A stretch of DNA of 64,000 nt from Anisodus tanguticus (taxonomy: Eukaryota; Streptophyta; Magnoliopsida; Solanales; Solanaceae): the NCBI GenBank assembly GCA_034509755.1, contig CM067546.1, forward strand, positions 33,874,383 to 33,938,382, read 5' to 3'. Shown here piece after piece: positions 46,291-57,380 of this stretch; within the stretch, counting starts at the first letter, position 1, and each line of letters opens with the position of its first letter. Below the pieces are notes generated by a model. It saw only the letters and a program-made list of their open reading frames with translations, was not told the origin of the DNA and made no database searches. The translations under genes and the position numbers were made by a program.

Positions 46291-48670
46291 CCGGGTCCAC
46301 GGATCGGATCTGGATCCACATGTAAAAAAATTTGCCTTGCTAAGAATTTTTTTTTGAACTGACAAACGATTTTACTTAGCTAACAGTCTACTGTGTTTCA
46401 ATTTTGAAATGTTCATATGAGATATTTTGTTCGTTGTCTCGTTTTGATTGTGAGCTATTAATTGAAAATATTAGACAATGACAATAGTTTTGGAAAATGC
46501 TGACTAGTATTTTCACAATGCAGAACTTGCATATGCTTGGAATCTTCACAAATAAAGTTAATATAATTTTAACTGCTTGTCTATGGAGATGTTAGTCATT
46601 CTCTAATATAACATTGATTTTATTATCGTTGTTACCTCTTTATTTTTTAGTTTTTGAGTTAACGCAGGGATAAATTAAACTTGTTTTGAGAATTAAACTT
46701 GCAAGGATGTGCTTAGCAATTTTAAGAAAATACTTATAAAATTATATTCTAGGTTATGAATATATTTATTAAAAAATGGATCCACGGGTCGGATCTAGAC
46801 CGGATACGGATCTCAAATACAAGATCCATATCCAGATTCGATCCATCAGAAATGGATCCGGGTCTGATCCGGATCCGTCGGGTCCAAATTTTAAAGATCT
46901 ATATCTTATAAAATGGATCTGGATCCACCGGGTCCAGGATCCACTACCATCTCTATACATGCGGATATTGGCGGGTGACAGATGTCCACTTGGGTGGTGG
47001 AGCGGGTGTGGATTTAGGAATATACCCGCCTAGGCGGGTATGGATGTTGAAAATTGTACCCGGTATAAAATTTTATGGCGGGTACGGGTGCAGGGGAAGG
47101 GGTACCCGCCCCCGCCCCGCCCAATTTCCATCCCTAGCCGGTACCCACTTAGACGTTCATTACTACCACTTGAGTGGGACCCCAAACACGCAATACCCCT
47201 CAATATTTATAACTAATTACATACTTCTATCAAAGTCTCGAAAAACTAAACTATAGCCTACCTCAAAGCCGAGCAGGTGAGCCAACAATTAAGCCTCAGT
47301 GATATCCTTTCCTTTCCTTCGCGCCTCGTGATAATCAAAGTCCATTCACGCATATACTACTCGTTTATATATAAGACTTACATAAAATAATGACATAACC
47401 TTTAAAAAAGCAAGACCACAATATCAACCCTGGACCTACGTTACCAAAATTCAAACTTTAATACCCAAAAATCATTATTATATACTAGGTAATCATATTC
47501 TTAAACTAATTAAAACTATCCACAATTGAACCCCCAATTGAACAATAATCAAAAAGCCCCAATTTGAAACCCTGGAACTTCCCCCAATTGAAAACAAGCT
47601 TCCATAATCAAATTAAGCTTAAAACATAATTATCTATCATCATCCAATCCTAATTCACAATAATAACACTTTTTAATCCATAAACCTCCATTAAAATCAA
47701 CCATATAACTCTCTTATTCTCATATACACATGAAATTCATTTCCCCCACTTAATGATATGTTAAACCACCATTAAAGAGCTTATAAACATAACTTAAGCC
47801 ATAAAAAGGGAATAATCTATTACCTCAAGGACAAAAATACTCATAGGGTTGTGATATTACTTTAAGGCAGCGCTGGTTTCGAGGGTTTCTATTTTGGGAA
47901 AGGAATTTTCTGACCTAGGGAATTTATAGGGATTGGTACAGTATTTCTGCCCCAGCAGAATCGACTCTGCAGGAGCGAAACCGCTGCGGTGGAAAATCCT
48001 TCGTTGGGGGCGAGGATCAATTGACACCTCACCCCTCGCCATGGCAGACCCGATTCTTCATTGGTGAAAACCACCCACCCCCTAACCTCCGCTTCGGTGA
48101 GCCAACCTCTCACTAAGGCGGACCCACCAGGGCGGATACTGGTGCTACCGTGGCGAACACCAGACACCAACAATAGAAAAGTCAGCCAAGACCTCTATGA
48201 CCCACTCAAAATACTCCCGGGACCCCTAGACATAAACCAAATATGCTCGTCTATGGTAAACAGTGCTACGAACTCGCTCGTACCCTAAGATTTCATAAAT
48301 AACCGAGCTAAGGCATATTTTTTAAAGAATCATCCGGAAACACCAAATATCCAAATTTCACAAATAAATCCATAAAATACATCTGATTACCTCGGAAAGT
48401 AAACCAATAACTCGACTAAGTCATAAATGACCTTTCGGAACTACCGAAAGCGACGGAAATAGAAAATGAACCCATCTAGCCAAAAGTCAACTTTGAGTCA
48501 AACTAACCAACTCTAAGTTCTAGACTTTAGATTTTTCATCTGAAACTCATATAAATCGGCATCAGGATTTGTGTCACCCATCCCCGCACATCACAAATCC
48601 CACATGTAGATTAAAGGAAGGGTCAAATAAGAAAATAAGGGTCTTTAGCTAGAAATGACCGGACGGATAC

Positions 48671-49708
48671 ATATGACATGTTAGTTACTGGTGATGACTT
48701 AAAACTGATTGAAGAAGCTAAAGCATCTCTACAACAAATATTCAAGATGAAGGACTTGAGAGAATTAAGGTACTTCCTTGGTATTGAGCTTTCAGATCCA
48801 AGAAAGGCATAGTAATGCATCAAAGGAAATATTCCTTAGAGTTGATTTCTGAGCTTGGTCTTGTTGCTTCTAAGCCAGCTCAAACTCCAATTGATACTAA
48901 TGTCAAGCTGACAACAACAGAGTATGATGACCATCTACAAGCTAGCGATCCTAAAGGTAGCAACATCAGAGATCCATTATTAACAGATGTATGTGCATAC
49001 CAAAGATTGATAGGAAAGCTTCTGTATCGAACATTTACTAGACCAGACATTGCCTTCAGTATGCAGTCTCTAAGACAATATCTACAACATACTAAGAAAT
49101 CACACATGGAGGCAGCACTGAGGATGGTGAAATACATCAAACTTCAACCTGGCCAAGGGATTTTGATGTCAAGCAACAATATTCAAACACTAAGTGTATT
49201 TTGTGATGTTGACTGGGCAGCATGTGCTCACACAAGGAGATCAGTTTCAGGTTTCTTGATCAAACTAGGCGATTCACTTATTTCATGAAAATGAAAAAAG
49301 CAAACAACCATATCTAAGAGCTCTGCAGAGGAAGAATACAGGAGCATGGTTGCTACTGTCTCAGAACTCACCTGGTTACTGAGAATGTTATAAGAGTTGG
49401 AAGTCAAGATTGAACTGCCTATCAAGATTTATAGTGACAACAAATCAGCTATACAAATAGTTGTTAATCCAGTCTACCATGAGAGGACAAATCACATTGA
49501 GATTGATTGTTATTTCATAAGGAAAAAAATTCAACAAGGCAAGGTACAAACTCAATACATATCAACAAGGGAACAACCTGCAGACTTGCTTACAAAGGAG
49601 TTATCAAGAGTACGACATCATCTTCTTAAATCCAAGTTAGGCATGATAGATGTTTTCATGGTACCTACATTGAGGGGGAGTGTTGAAGAAAAGAAGATAA
49701 ATAGCTAA
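48671..49708 (+). pseudogene. Copia C reverse transcriptase end and RNase H
   Basis: The frame resumes after the insertion with the wording MLVTGDDLKLIEEAKASLQ, then MKDLRELRYFLGIELSD and a stop. From 48815 follow KYSLELISELGLVASKPAQT and LIGKLLYRTFTRPDIAF. RNase H proper reads FCDVDWAACAHTRRSVSGF, then a stop near 49287, KSSAEEEYRSM, and IYSDNKSAIQIVVNPVYHER from 49433. It ends near 49708, in front of the right LTR. Confidence 0.85.
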
Positions 49709-49990
49709 GGGTAGCCTAGTCTTTTTACCTTGTCCATTAGTTAGTTATTAGATGAAATCAGTTGGTTAGTTAGCCTAACTAATTATCTGATGTTAGCTGC
49801 TAATAACAATTAGTTAGGTAGTTTAATTAGTGAGTTCTTAATGATCACTTCATATATATATATATCACATAACACACTTGTAAAGATTAACACAATATTA
49901 TGAATATCATTGGAGTTCTTTTCTTCTTCTCTAATCTCCTCTCTGAATTTCTCAATATCAGAACTTGTAAAGAAGTTCTGATCACCTTCA
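49681..49990 (+). repeat. 3' LTR of Copia C
   Basis: It starts TGTTGAAGAAAAGAAG and ends GATCACCTTCA, followed by the AGGTC duplication. The extra stretch relative to the left copy lies between the TA run and the last 20 bp. Confidence 0.92.
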
Positions 49991-50036
49991 AGGTCAAAAG
50001 AACAAAGTCTAAATAAATTTCGATCCCTTACATCTT

Positions 50037-51049
50037 TGTTGGTTACAAAGGTGCAGGAAACGGGAATTACAAATAACTGCCAAGTAATACAAGAACTGAA
50101 AATTACAATACAACAACAAAACTGAAATTACAATTCTGTTGAAGAAGAAAACTGGAAACTGTTTTGGTTTTGCCGAGTCGAGTGTGGAATTCTGTCTTTA
50201 AGACAATATTGCCCCGTATGTATCCTTTATACGTCCTGGACAATTCGTCTCCCAAGATAAAACAACAATGGAACAATTGAGCAAAGGAAACTCAAATGCT
50301 ACCGTGAAGAATATTGAGTAATGAAATGATGCTTGGAAGTTGTAGGAAGAACTGTTTTTGCTTGTGTATTTTCGTGTGAGATGAGTACCTCAACAATGGT
50401 GCAAGGGGTTGTTTATATAGGTGAGGGAGGAGCAGCAAAACTGCATCCATAAGTGCCATTATTGGCCAAGTAATGACCATTATGGAGGTAGTAATGTCAC
50501 CAAAATAAATGGTGAGAAAGACCAACGGATTGACCATTATAGGAGGAGTAATTAAGCCAAAATAAATGGTTGAACCAAACCGTACATCTGAAAGAATTCT
50601 GGTCCAAAAAGATAATATCAGAAGAACCGCAGCCCGGTAGCCGGAACTCGGACCGGACGGGACGGGCGGGCGGCGGCGGCGCGCGTGTGGGCTTTCCTCG
50701 AACCGAAGCACATCTAGGTCCTCCCTCCTTTAAACACATGGGATACCCCTTGGGGTCCCAAACCCCAAACCAATTTTGAGTCTTATATACACAACAATTC
50801 TTTCTTCCTCCACCGATGAAGGAGAATTGAACACAATACCACACTTTTCATGCTTCAAACACCTCACTTCGTGGACCAATATCTCTTTCATTTCTCAATA
50901 AAATTTGACTATTCTTGGCCCTACGGTTATCTACGTACTTAGTAGATCATGCATGTGTGAAGAACCGGATTCTCCAACATACGTAACACTAGTGTTTAAG
51001 CCGTTAAAGTTGGTCGGTCGCAACTCCCGCCAAAGACAAATTTCCAACA
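50037..51049 (-). repeat. Solo LTR of the A/B Copia family
   Basis: On the minus strand it begins TGTTGGAAATTTGTC and ends TTGTAACCAACA, flanked by an exact ATCTT duplication (50032-50036 and 51050-51054). It is 1013 bp, B type, with a TATA-like TGTATATAAG on its minus strand near 50781-50790. It landed 41 bp beyond the right end of Copia C's duplication. Confidence 0.95.
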
Positions 51050-51306
51050 ATCTTATGTCTACATCTTCTCGATTACTCTTTATCTCAGTTAACGTATCTT
51101 GACATTTTTGGTTTTCCTTTACTCATTAATTAAGACCTTTTTTCCCCTACTTTTTGCCAACAACTAAGAAAATTAATATCAGACTATAGTTTAATCAAGC
51201 ATTTACACGCGTCACTGAAGATTGAGAGATCATAATAATGAAACAAAATATACAAAAATATAAGTTATAAACGGGGGAATATGTTGATGGAAAAAAAAGT
51301 ACGTAC

Positions 51307-51678
51307 ATCACAAGTGTTTGATTGGTCCTTGGGAGGCTCAAAGGAGTAAAACAAGCCAGAACATCCCTTCAGAGCATCAACTATACTATGATAATCAAAA
51401 GGGTCCGAATGAACATGCATCCACTCCATCACTGAATGCTAGGAACTCATCATGATCACCTAATTAAAGAAACCAAACATCAACTAAAAATTGAAAAAAA
51501 AAGTTTAGTGAATGATAAAACTAATTGACGAACCAATACCATCATGAATATTTTGAATAGCAGCATGAACAGTGTAGCCTCTTGCGAGTAGCCGCTTGAC
51601 CAAGCTCGAGCAGAGACGAGTCGACGCATCTATGACACACACAGTGTTAGAGATGCAGTGAAAAGAAGTCGGAGCCAT
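51307..51678 (-). pseudogene. Second SNL6-type reductase copy, exons 1-2 only
   Basis: Exon 1 (51678-51540) opens MAPTSFHCISNTVCVIDAST and includes LVKRLLARGYTVHAAIQN. Exon 2 (51431-51307) includes HSDPFDYHSIVDALKGC and FYSFEPPKDQS. Splice sites are GT-AG and phases match the first copy (phase 1, then phase 0). Exon 2 is 45 bp, exactly 15 codons, shorter than in copy 1. Exons 3 and 4 should lie to the left but are not found down to 28341. It is probably a broken tandem duplicate; a chimeric transcript with distant exons is less likely. Confidence 0.75.
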
Positions 51679-52190
51679 TTTTGTTATGCTCAAAAAGAAA
51701 AAAGAGAGAAGAATTATGGATAAGTAGAAAAATATGTAAGTAGAAGATATGTATGTATAGAGAGCTAAGAAGCTAACCTAGAGAAGCAATCAAAGATTGT
51801 AGATGTTATTATAAGGGAATTCAAAATTTAAATTTTACTTTAAAATTTTAAGTATTGAATTCATGATATTTTTAAAAATTATGGGATCACATACATTATT
51901 TATTATAAATGTAGTAAATGAATACGCAGAAATTTATGTTTTGCTTTTGAAAGTTTGGTGCACATAATATGTACTTACTCCTTTCAAACCTTCCGTATTA
52001 ACATTATTTTCGTAGTTTCTTGTCCTTCTACTTCTGTTACTATCTGTTATTTTTTGTGCTTCGATTATTGTATTTTTTGTTGTGGTTATTGTTCGTTTTT
52101 TTTTCTTGAATGGTGTAACGTTTTCCTTATTATTTGTTATGTCTTCTTTACTTCTCTATTTTCTTTTTTAACTGCTTTAATATATGTTAC
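51679..52190. other. No gene recognised
   Basis: Upstream spacer of the second reductase copy. From about 52040 the T-rich sequence (CTTCTGTTACTATCTGTTAT) is of a kind often seen next to Au SINEs in Solanaceae. Confidence 0.4.
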
Positions 52191-52191
52191 T

Positions 52192-52332
52192 TGAACCGAG
52201 GATCTTTTAGAAACAATCTCTCTAGTCTCTACCTCCACGAGATAAGAATAAGATATGTGTACACATATATCCTCCCCAAACCCGTCTTATGAAATTACAC
52301 GCTGAGCATATTATTGTTATTTTGTTGTTATT
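52192..52332 (+). repeat. Au-type SINE, diverged
   Basis: It runs from GAACCGAGGATCTTTTAG through TCTACCTCCACGAGATAAG and ATCCTCCCCAAACC to a TTATTGTTATTTTGTTGTTA tail. It is older than the copy at 560-679. Confidence 0.75.
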
Positions 52333-52751
52333 TAAAAATATTTGGTTCAGATGAATTTTACCGTGAAATATTGCATCCGTCTTTCAGTGGTAGTAAAGGA
52401 TTGGCAAGTGGTAGTTGGGAAGTGAGCTAATGTCCAAAATTGGAGAAAAAGAAAGCTGTTTGGGATTATAGCATATGATATATGGAGTTTGGTCTGGTGA
52501 GAGGGAAACGTGGTAGCTTTGTTAGGGAAAACCACAACACCACAAGAAACACCTACTACTCTATATTAACCAACAGTCACCGTCTTTCTATTCTGTCCTA
52601 ACTTTAATTTGTTGTATACATCATCAAACAATTACAACCAACGGTTGGAAATGAGTAATACAAACCTTAGCTTCTCTCCTTTCTTTCCATGTTACTCTTG
52701 TGTGTCACAATTTTATTTGTAAGTGACCTTGGCTCTAGAAATAATATGGTA
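52333..52751. other. No gene recognised
   Basis: Spacer with no supported feature, leading to the hAT element. Confidence 0.4.
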
Positions 52752-52759
52752 GTTTTAAG

Positions 52760-54380
52760 TAAGGCTGACCAGTGGATCGGGTCGGCCCTGCCCCATCCCA
52801 CCTAAAAAAGCGGTATTGGGACGGGACTTGGGCTCGTCCCGCCCTAGACCCGCCCCATACCTGCCGCAAACCCGCCCCGACCCCACCCCGACCCCCATTT
52901 GCAAAAATTACCGTTGCATAACGACCAATTTATATTTTGGCTGTTGTGCAACGGCCATTTTTGGCCCACCCCATAAACTCCACATACCCCCATAAGCTAC
53001 TATATTTACACTTTAACCCAATTTTCAACTATAAATACCACATTTTCTCTTCATTTTATCTCACAAATCTTCCTACAATCTCTCTAATCTCTCAATCTAT
53101 CTCTCTACAAGTCTACAATTACATTGTCTACTCAATATTTTATTTTATTTTGCTCATTTGTATAATTGTATAAAAGTTTAAAAATTGGGACTGAAGTTGG
53201 CAACTATCTTGAGAATCATCCATCGAGCAAAGTTTCAATTTTCAACCACAATTACAAGTCGGCGTTTGGTACCTTCGTTCCCTCTTTAAATTATTATTGT
53301 TACTTTATTTTAATTATCGCACTTAATTTTATTATCTTTAATTATTTATTTGCATAATTAAAATGGAAAGATTAAGAGGTATGTTTAAGGGTAAGAGTGC
53401 TTCTTCTAGTAGGGGTAATAAGGACAGGGTACTTCTTCTAGTCATCCTATTCCTAGACATGATGATTTGATTGATTACACTCATATAGATGAAACTGATT
53501 TTTTTAATGATATACCATTAGATGATGAGATATATGCTGCAATAGAACCAGACTTTAATTTAGAAGATAATCTAGATGACACACTCACTAATCTAGATGA
53601 CACACCCACTAGTGCACCTCAAACTGAAATTGGAATGCCTCTTATTCCTCTTAGTATGAGACGAGGCCTCACAAAACGAGAATTAAAATCAGCTGCATGT
53701 GATTTTTTGATAGGGACTAAGAGAATCAAGTAGTTAGATACAAAATTTGTAAAAATGTTTATAAATTTAAAATGGAAAAATATCAGGGTGGGACTGGAGG
53801 TTTATTGAGACATGTACAAAGCTTTCACAAAGCTAGGTGAGATGAATACGAGGCTACAAAGTCGGGTGAGACAATGTGCTCTCAGTCGGGACAAGGTTCA
53901 CATAGTGTCCCAGACCAAGTACAGGGTCAAATTAACTCGACGACGGGGGGAATTGTAGGTCCTAAATACGATAAACATAGAGATAGTGAAGCAATAACAA
54001 AATTAGTTGTGGTGAAGGGTTTGACTTTTATAAATATGTAATTTTTTAATTGAAATTTTACTATTTGATTTGCAACTTTCAACACAACAAAGTTGCAATT
54101 TTGAAATTGTATTTGTATTACAAAAAATCATATTTCTATTAAATAATATAAGAGTCACAAAAACAACATTGGGATATTTTTATTACACTATCTTATTCAA
54201 TTATTGAAGTGTTTATATATATTATTTTTAAAATTAAGTACCAAAAAATGGAAATCCCGACCCCGCCCCGACCTCGCCCAGCCAAGACCGGTCCCTTTTT
54301 CAGACGAAATGAGGGACGGGACGTTGGCCAGACCCGTCAAATCGGGACCCGCCCCGAACCCGACCCGTTGGACACCCCTA
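52760..54380 (+). mobile_element. hAT element with BED-finger fragment
   Basis: An exact 8-bp duplication GTTTTAAG flanks it (52752-52759 and 54381-54388). Ends are TAAGGCTGACCAGTGGATCG and, inverted, TAGGGGTGTCCAACGGGTCG. Sub-terminal regions are rich in CGGGTCGG/CCCGCCCC words. The 1621-bp unit holds only the N-terminal part of a transposase. Confidence 0.88.
53363..53840 (+). pseudogene. BED zinc-finger hAT transposase, N-terminal fragment
   Basis: It opens MERLRGMFKGKSASSSRG at 53363. After a frameshift near 53430 an acidic stretch follows (IDETDFFNDIPLDDEIYA; GLTKRELKSAACDF). A stop at 53731 is followed, in another frame, by a BED finger: ICKNVYKFKMEKYQGGTGGL and LRHVQSFH. The first zinc cysteine appears to be tyrosine; the second cysteine and the histidines remain. 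The catalytic domain and dimerisation region are missing. Intact relatives are the RICESLEEPER-type proteins. Confidence 0.75.
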
Positions 54381-54422
54381 GTTTTAAGACGTTACTTGAT
54401 CCCGTTCTAAATTGATAGTTAC

Positions 54423-54634
54423 TAAAGGAATATGTTCCTTAATTGTAATCATCAATAACGTACAATATATATAGTAGTACAAGAATATTTAAACTAGGTA
54501 ACTAATCAATCAAATTACAATAGAAAATATAATTCTACCTAAAATAGGAGACCTAATTACAATAGGAATACAATTCTACACAAAATAAGAGATATACAAT
54601 TAATGAAAGAATATTCAGGAAATATTCTATTACA
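54423..54634 (-). repeat. 3' LTR of Copia F
   Basis: On the minus strand it starts TGTAATAGAATATTTCC after the G-rich tract and ends GGAACATATTCCTTTA, 212 bp. The end matches the remnant at 59063-59137. Confidence 0.85.
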
Positions 54635-54679
54635 CCCCCGCAGTCGAAGCGGGAGGTTCACGAACACCGAGACTGGCTC

Positions 54680-55264
54680 GAAAATCATCAAATAGTATGC
54701 GCAGAAGTCATTTGGTAAAGATGTCGACAATCTGATATCTGGAAGGAACATGAGGGACACGAACTTGACCACGAGATATTTTTTCGTGAACGAAATGAAT
54801 GTTCATCTCAATGTGATTAGTGCGCTGATGTTGGATGGGATTGCCGGAAAGATATATCACACTAATATTATCGCAGTAGACTAGTGTTGCCTTTTGAATC
54901 GGGCAGTGAAGCTCAAGTAGAAGGTTATGGATCCAACAAGACTCAGAGACGACGTTGGCGACACCTATGTACTCTGCTTCGACACTGGATTGGGATAGTG
55001 TAGGTTGTCTTTTGGAAGACCAAGACAATAGGTTATCTCCGAGGAAAATGCAGTAACCAGACATGGAGCGTCAGGTGTTAGGACATCCACCCCAGTCAGC
55101 ATCAGAATAAGCAGTGAGACCAGTGAGCGAGGACCTGTATAGATGTAATCCGAAGTGAAATATACCTTGGACGTATCGTAAAATACGTTTGAGGGCATGC
55201 GTGTGTGCTTCAGTCGGATTGTACATGTGTTGGAAGATTTGTTACATAGCATATGATATATCAT
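54680..55264 (-). pseudogene. Copia F RNase H
   Basis: On the minus strand 55064-54708 gives MSGYCIFLGDNLLSWSSKRQ, QSSVEAEYIGVANVV, LVYCDNISVIYLSGNPIQHQ and NHIEMNIHFVHEK, ending at a stop near 54708 where a short tail would continue. The preceding part (55264-55064) is frameshifted: the ADWGG-type entry reads LMLTGVDVLTPDAPC out of frame. Confidence 0.82.
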
Positions 55265-56130
55265 GTCTCGTGAATGTGAGGTACTACAGGGCCCCAGCTA
55301 GGCTACGATAGTGAGTCGGGTCTGAATATAGGGGCCGAAATCATCCCTGAGCTTGGAATTGGTATCTAATTACGTGTGAGATAGTTTGCAAGATGTCATG
55401 TCTGCACGATCAATGATCTCTTCGGCGTACTTCTTCTGACACAGAAATAGGCCGCTAGAATATCGAGTAACAGAGATGCCCAAGAAATAACTCAGGGCCC
55501 CCAGATCCTTCATAGCAAACTTAGAGGAAAGTAGAGACATAATGGATCAGCGGAGAGTATCAGATGATGTGGTGAGGATGATGTCATCAACATATAATAA
55601 TAGATAAGTCATGTTTGTACCCTTGTTGTAGATGAACATGGAATGATCAGATCTGCTGTGTGAAAAACCGATAGAGGAGACATAATCGGCGAACCGTTGG
55701 TACCATGCTCGGGGAGCCTGTTTCAACCTATAGAGCAATTTTCGCAACAGACTCACATAATCCTGATGAATAGGATCCCTGAAACCCATAGGCTGATGCA
55801 TATATACCGTTTCATGAAGATCCCCATGTAAGAAGACATTCTTGACATCAAGCTGATGAATGTGTCAAGTTTTAGATAGAGCAATGTTGAGGATGGTCTG
55901 GATGGTTGCGGGCTTTACGATCGAGCTGAACGTTTCATCACAGTCCACCCCCATCTATTAAGACCTGTCATCACCTACAATACGAGCCTTGTACCTCTCA
56001 AAAGAACCATCAGATTTCTTTTTATGTCTAAAAATCTACATAGAATGAATAATGTTAGCATCAGGTGGACGTGGTACTAGGTCCCCGTCTTATTATCAAT
56101 AAGAGCATTATATTCGTCAATCATTGCGGC
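55265..56130 (-). pseudogene. Copia F reverse transcriptase
   Basis: From 55801 the minus strand reads MHQPMGFRDP, LLYRLKQAPRAWYQRFADYV and YLLLYVDDIILTTSSDTLR, then a stop. The catalytic YVDD is kept. The upstream part (QLDVKNVFLHGDLHE wording, 55800-55870) is broken by a stop near 55865. Confidence 0.82.
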
Positions 56131-56529
56131 TTTCTAATTAGGGTCGGACAAGGCATCCTTCGGTTTTTGAGGGACATGGGAAGGGACAATTGAAATGAAT
56201 ATGTTAAACAACTATTTAAGTTTATGAATTCCGTGCATGGCATGGGTTTTCATAGTCCGAGAGCATGTCTCGGGATGCGGGATGGAAGGGGGGGTGTGCC
56301 GCGGGGCTGCGGGGAAGAGGAAGAAAAGCAGGGGTGACAGGACCAGCAAGCCGATGCTCGGTTTGGCAAGAGGTGGCTGCGGAATCACCCTGAGGCAGGC
56401 TATTCTAGGCCACCATCGGCAGAATCGGGTTGGCAGTGTGTCCCAGACTGGCCGAAGTGGGGGCGAGTGCAGGAGTATGGGATGACGGTCTATGTAAATG
56501 TTGAATTAGAAGAGGATTCATGCCATCAT

Positions 56530-57380
56530 CTAGAAGTCATAGGAATGCCGATGTGGCTAGTTTAAGGAGGCAAAGGGGAATTGAGACTCATCAAATAGGA
56601 CATGACGTGAAATAATAATTTTTTGGCTTGAAAAGTCATAGCACAAGTAACCACGATGATTAGCGGGGACACCCATAAATACATACGGGGAATACCGGGG
56701 TTGGAGTTTGTGAGTGGTCCGATGGAGAGGATAACAGAGACATCCAAATATAAGCAAGTGTTGGTAGGAGGGGTTCCTACGAAACAAAACTTGAGTGGCC
56801 GACCGTTGAGCTAAAGACTTGTTTGGGATTATGTTTAGGAGATAGGTGGCCATAGAGAGTGCGTAATGCCAGAATTGATGGGGAATTGAGGCGTGAGCGA
56901 GTAGGGCATGAATTAGGTTATTTATGGTTAAGATTTTTCGTTCGGCCTTACCATTTTGGAAGGAGGTGTGAGGGTAGGAAAAACGAAAGGTAAGACCGTT
57001 ATTGGAGCAAAACTGTGTGAATTGATTATTATGAAATTCCCTGCCATTGTCACATTGAAAATATTTAATGCTCTTTTCAATTGTATTTTTACGAGAGCAC
57101 TAAATGAGAAAAAAATGGGGTAGACCTGGGATTAATTGCCAATTGGAAAAGTCCATAGATAGTTGGAATAATCGTCCAAAAACAACACATAATATCGATG
57201 GCCAATTAAACTTAAAATAGGGGACGTCCACAAATCACTATGTATGATATCAAAGGTAGTAAAGTACAATTTGTGGATGCAGAAAATGGTAATTTAACAT
57301 GTTTCCCAAAAATGCAGGATTCACATATAGGAGTCCTAGAAATACGGTTGCAATTAATAAATTATTTTTTCTAAGGGAGC
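56530..57380 (-). pseudogene. Copia F integrase
   Basis: The minus-strand frame 56853-56557 gives MATYLLNIIPNKSLAQRSAT, YQHLLIFGCLCYPLHR and NHRGYLCYDFSSQKIIISRH, the C-terminal part of a Copia integrase. The core is decayed; a CDNGREFHNNQ-like block is readable near 57020-57060. Confidence 0.75.

Larger units (their letters stand above)
37270..46955. mobile_element. hAT element 2, nested in hAT element 1
   Basis: Ends are TAGGGATGATAACGGATC and, inverted, TAGAGATGGTAGTGGATC. Flanks TAAAGGCG (37262-37269) and TACATGCG (46956-46963) match at 6 of 8. Interior near both ends is rich in GGATCCGGATC words. Without the Ty3 element it is about 0.8 kb and non-coding. Confidence 0.78.
36381..47136. 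mobile_element. hAT element 1, nested in repeat D
   Basis: Ends are TAGGGATGGCAGATGGG and, inverted, TAGGGATGGAAATTGGG. The flanks ATCGGTAC (36373-36380) and GCCGGTAC (47137-47144) match at 6 of 8 positions. Sub-terminal regions are dense in CGGGTA/TACCCG words, as in other plant hAT MITE-like elements. Without the insertion it carries, it is about 1.07 kb and has no transposase. Confidence 0.8.
35010..48670. mobile_element. Unclassified repeat D interrupting Copia C
   Basis: RT reads VILVYVD up to 35009 and resumes at 48671 with the sequence for DDMLVTGDDLKLIEEAK, so everything between is an insertion. Its ends are GTATTACGACCCCTTTTCAGG and, read inverted, GTATCCGTCCGGTCATTTC. A weak duplication AGATG (35005-35009) and ATATG (48671-48675) is possible. 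Without the nested elements it is about 2.9 kb. Starts of the form ATTACGACCC with TGGTGGCGCCTAC are common in Solanaceae repeats and look LTR-like, so a large solo LTR is possible, but the class is unsettled. An 18-bp repeat (TATGGCGACGAGCCCGCA) is at 36256-36307. Confidence 0.7.
30201..49990 (+). mobile_element. Copia retrotransposon C, host of the nested insertions
   Basis: LTRs at 30201-30443 and 49681-49990 are flanked by an exact duplication AGGTC (30196-30200 and 49991-49995). A primer site follows the left LTR, and a GAGGGGGAG tract precedes the right one. Gag, protease, integrase, RT and RNase H appear in Copia order, broken by stops. Two insertions split it: a solo LTR at 31007-31797 in gag, and the large block 35010-48670 inside RT. 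Without them the element is about 5.3 kb, the normal size. Confidence 0.93.

Noticed and set aside
56237..56485. 82-codon plus-strand frame with Gly/Arg-rich product
   Set aside because: It is the antisense of Copia F linker sequence between integrase and RT.
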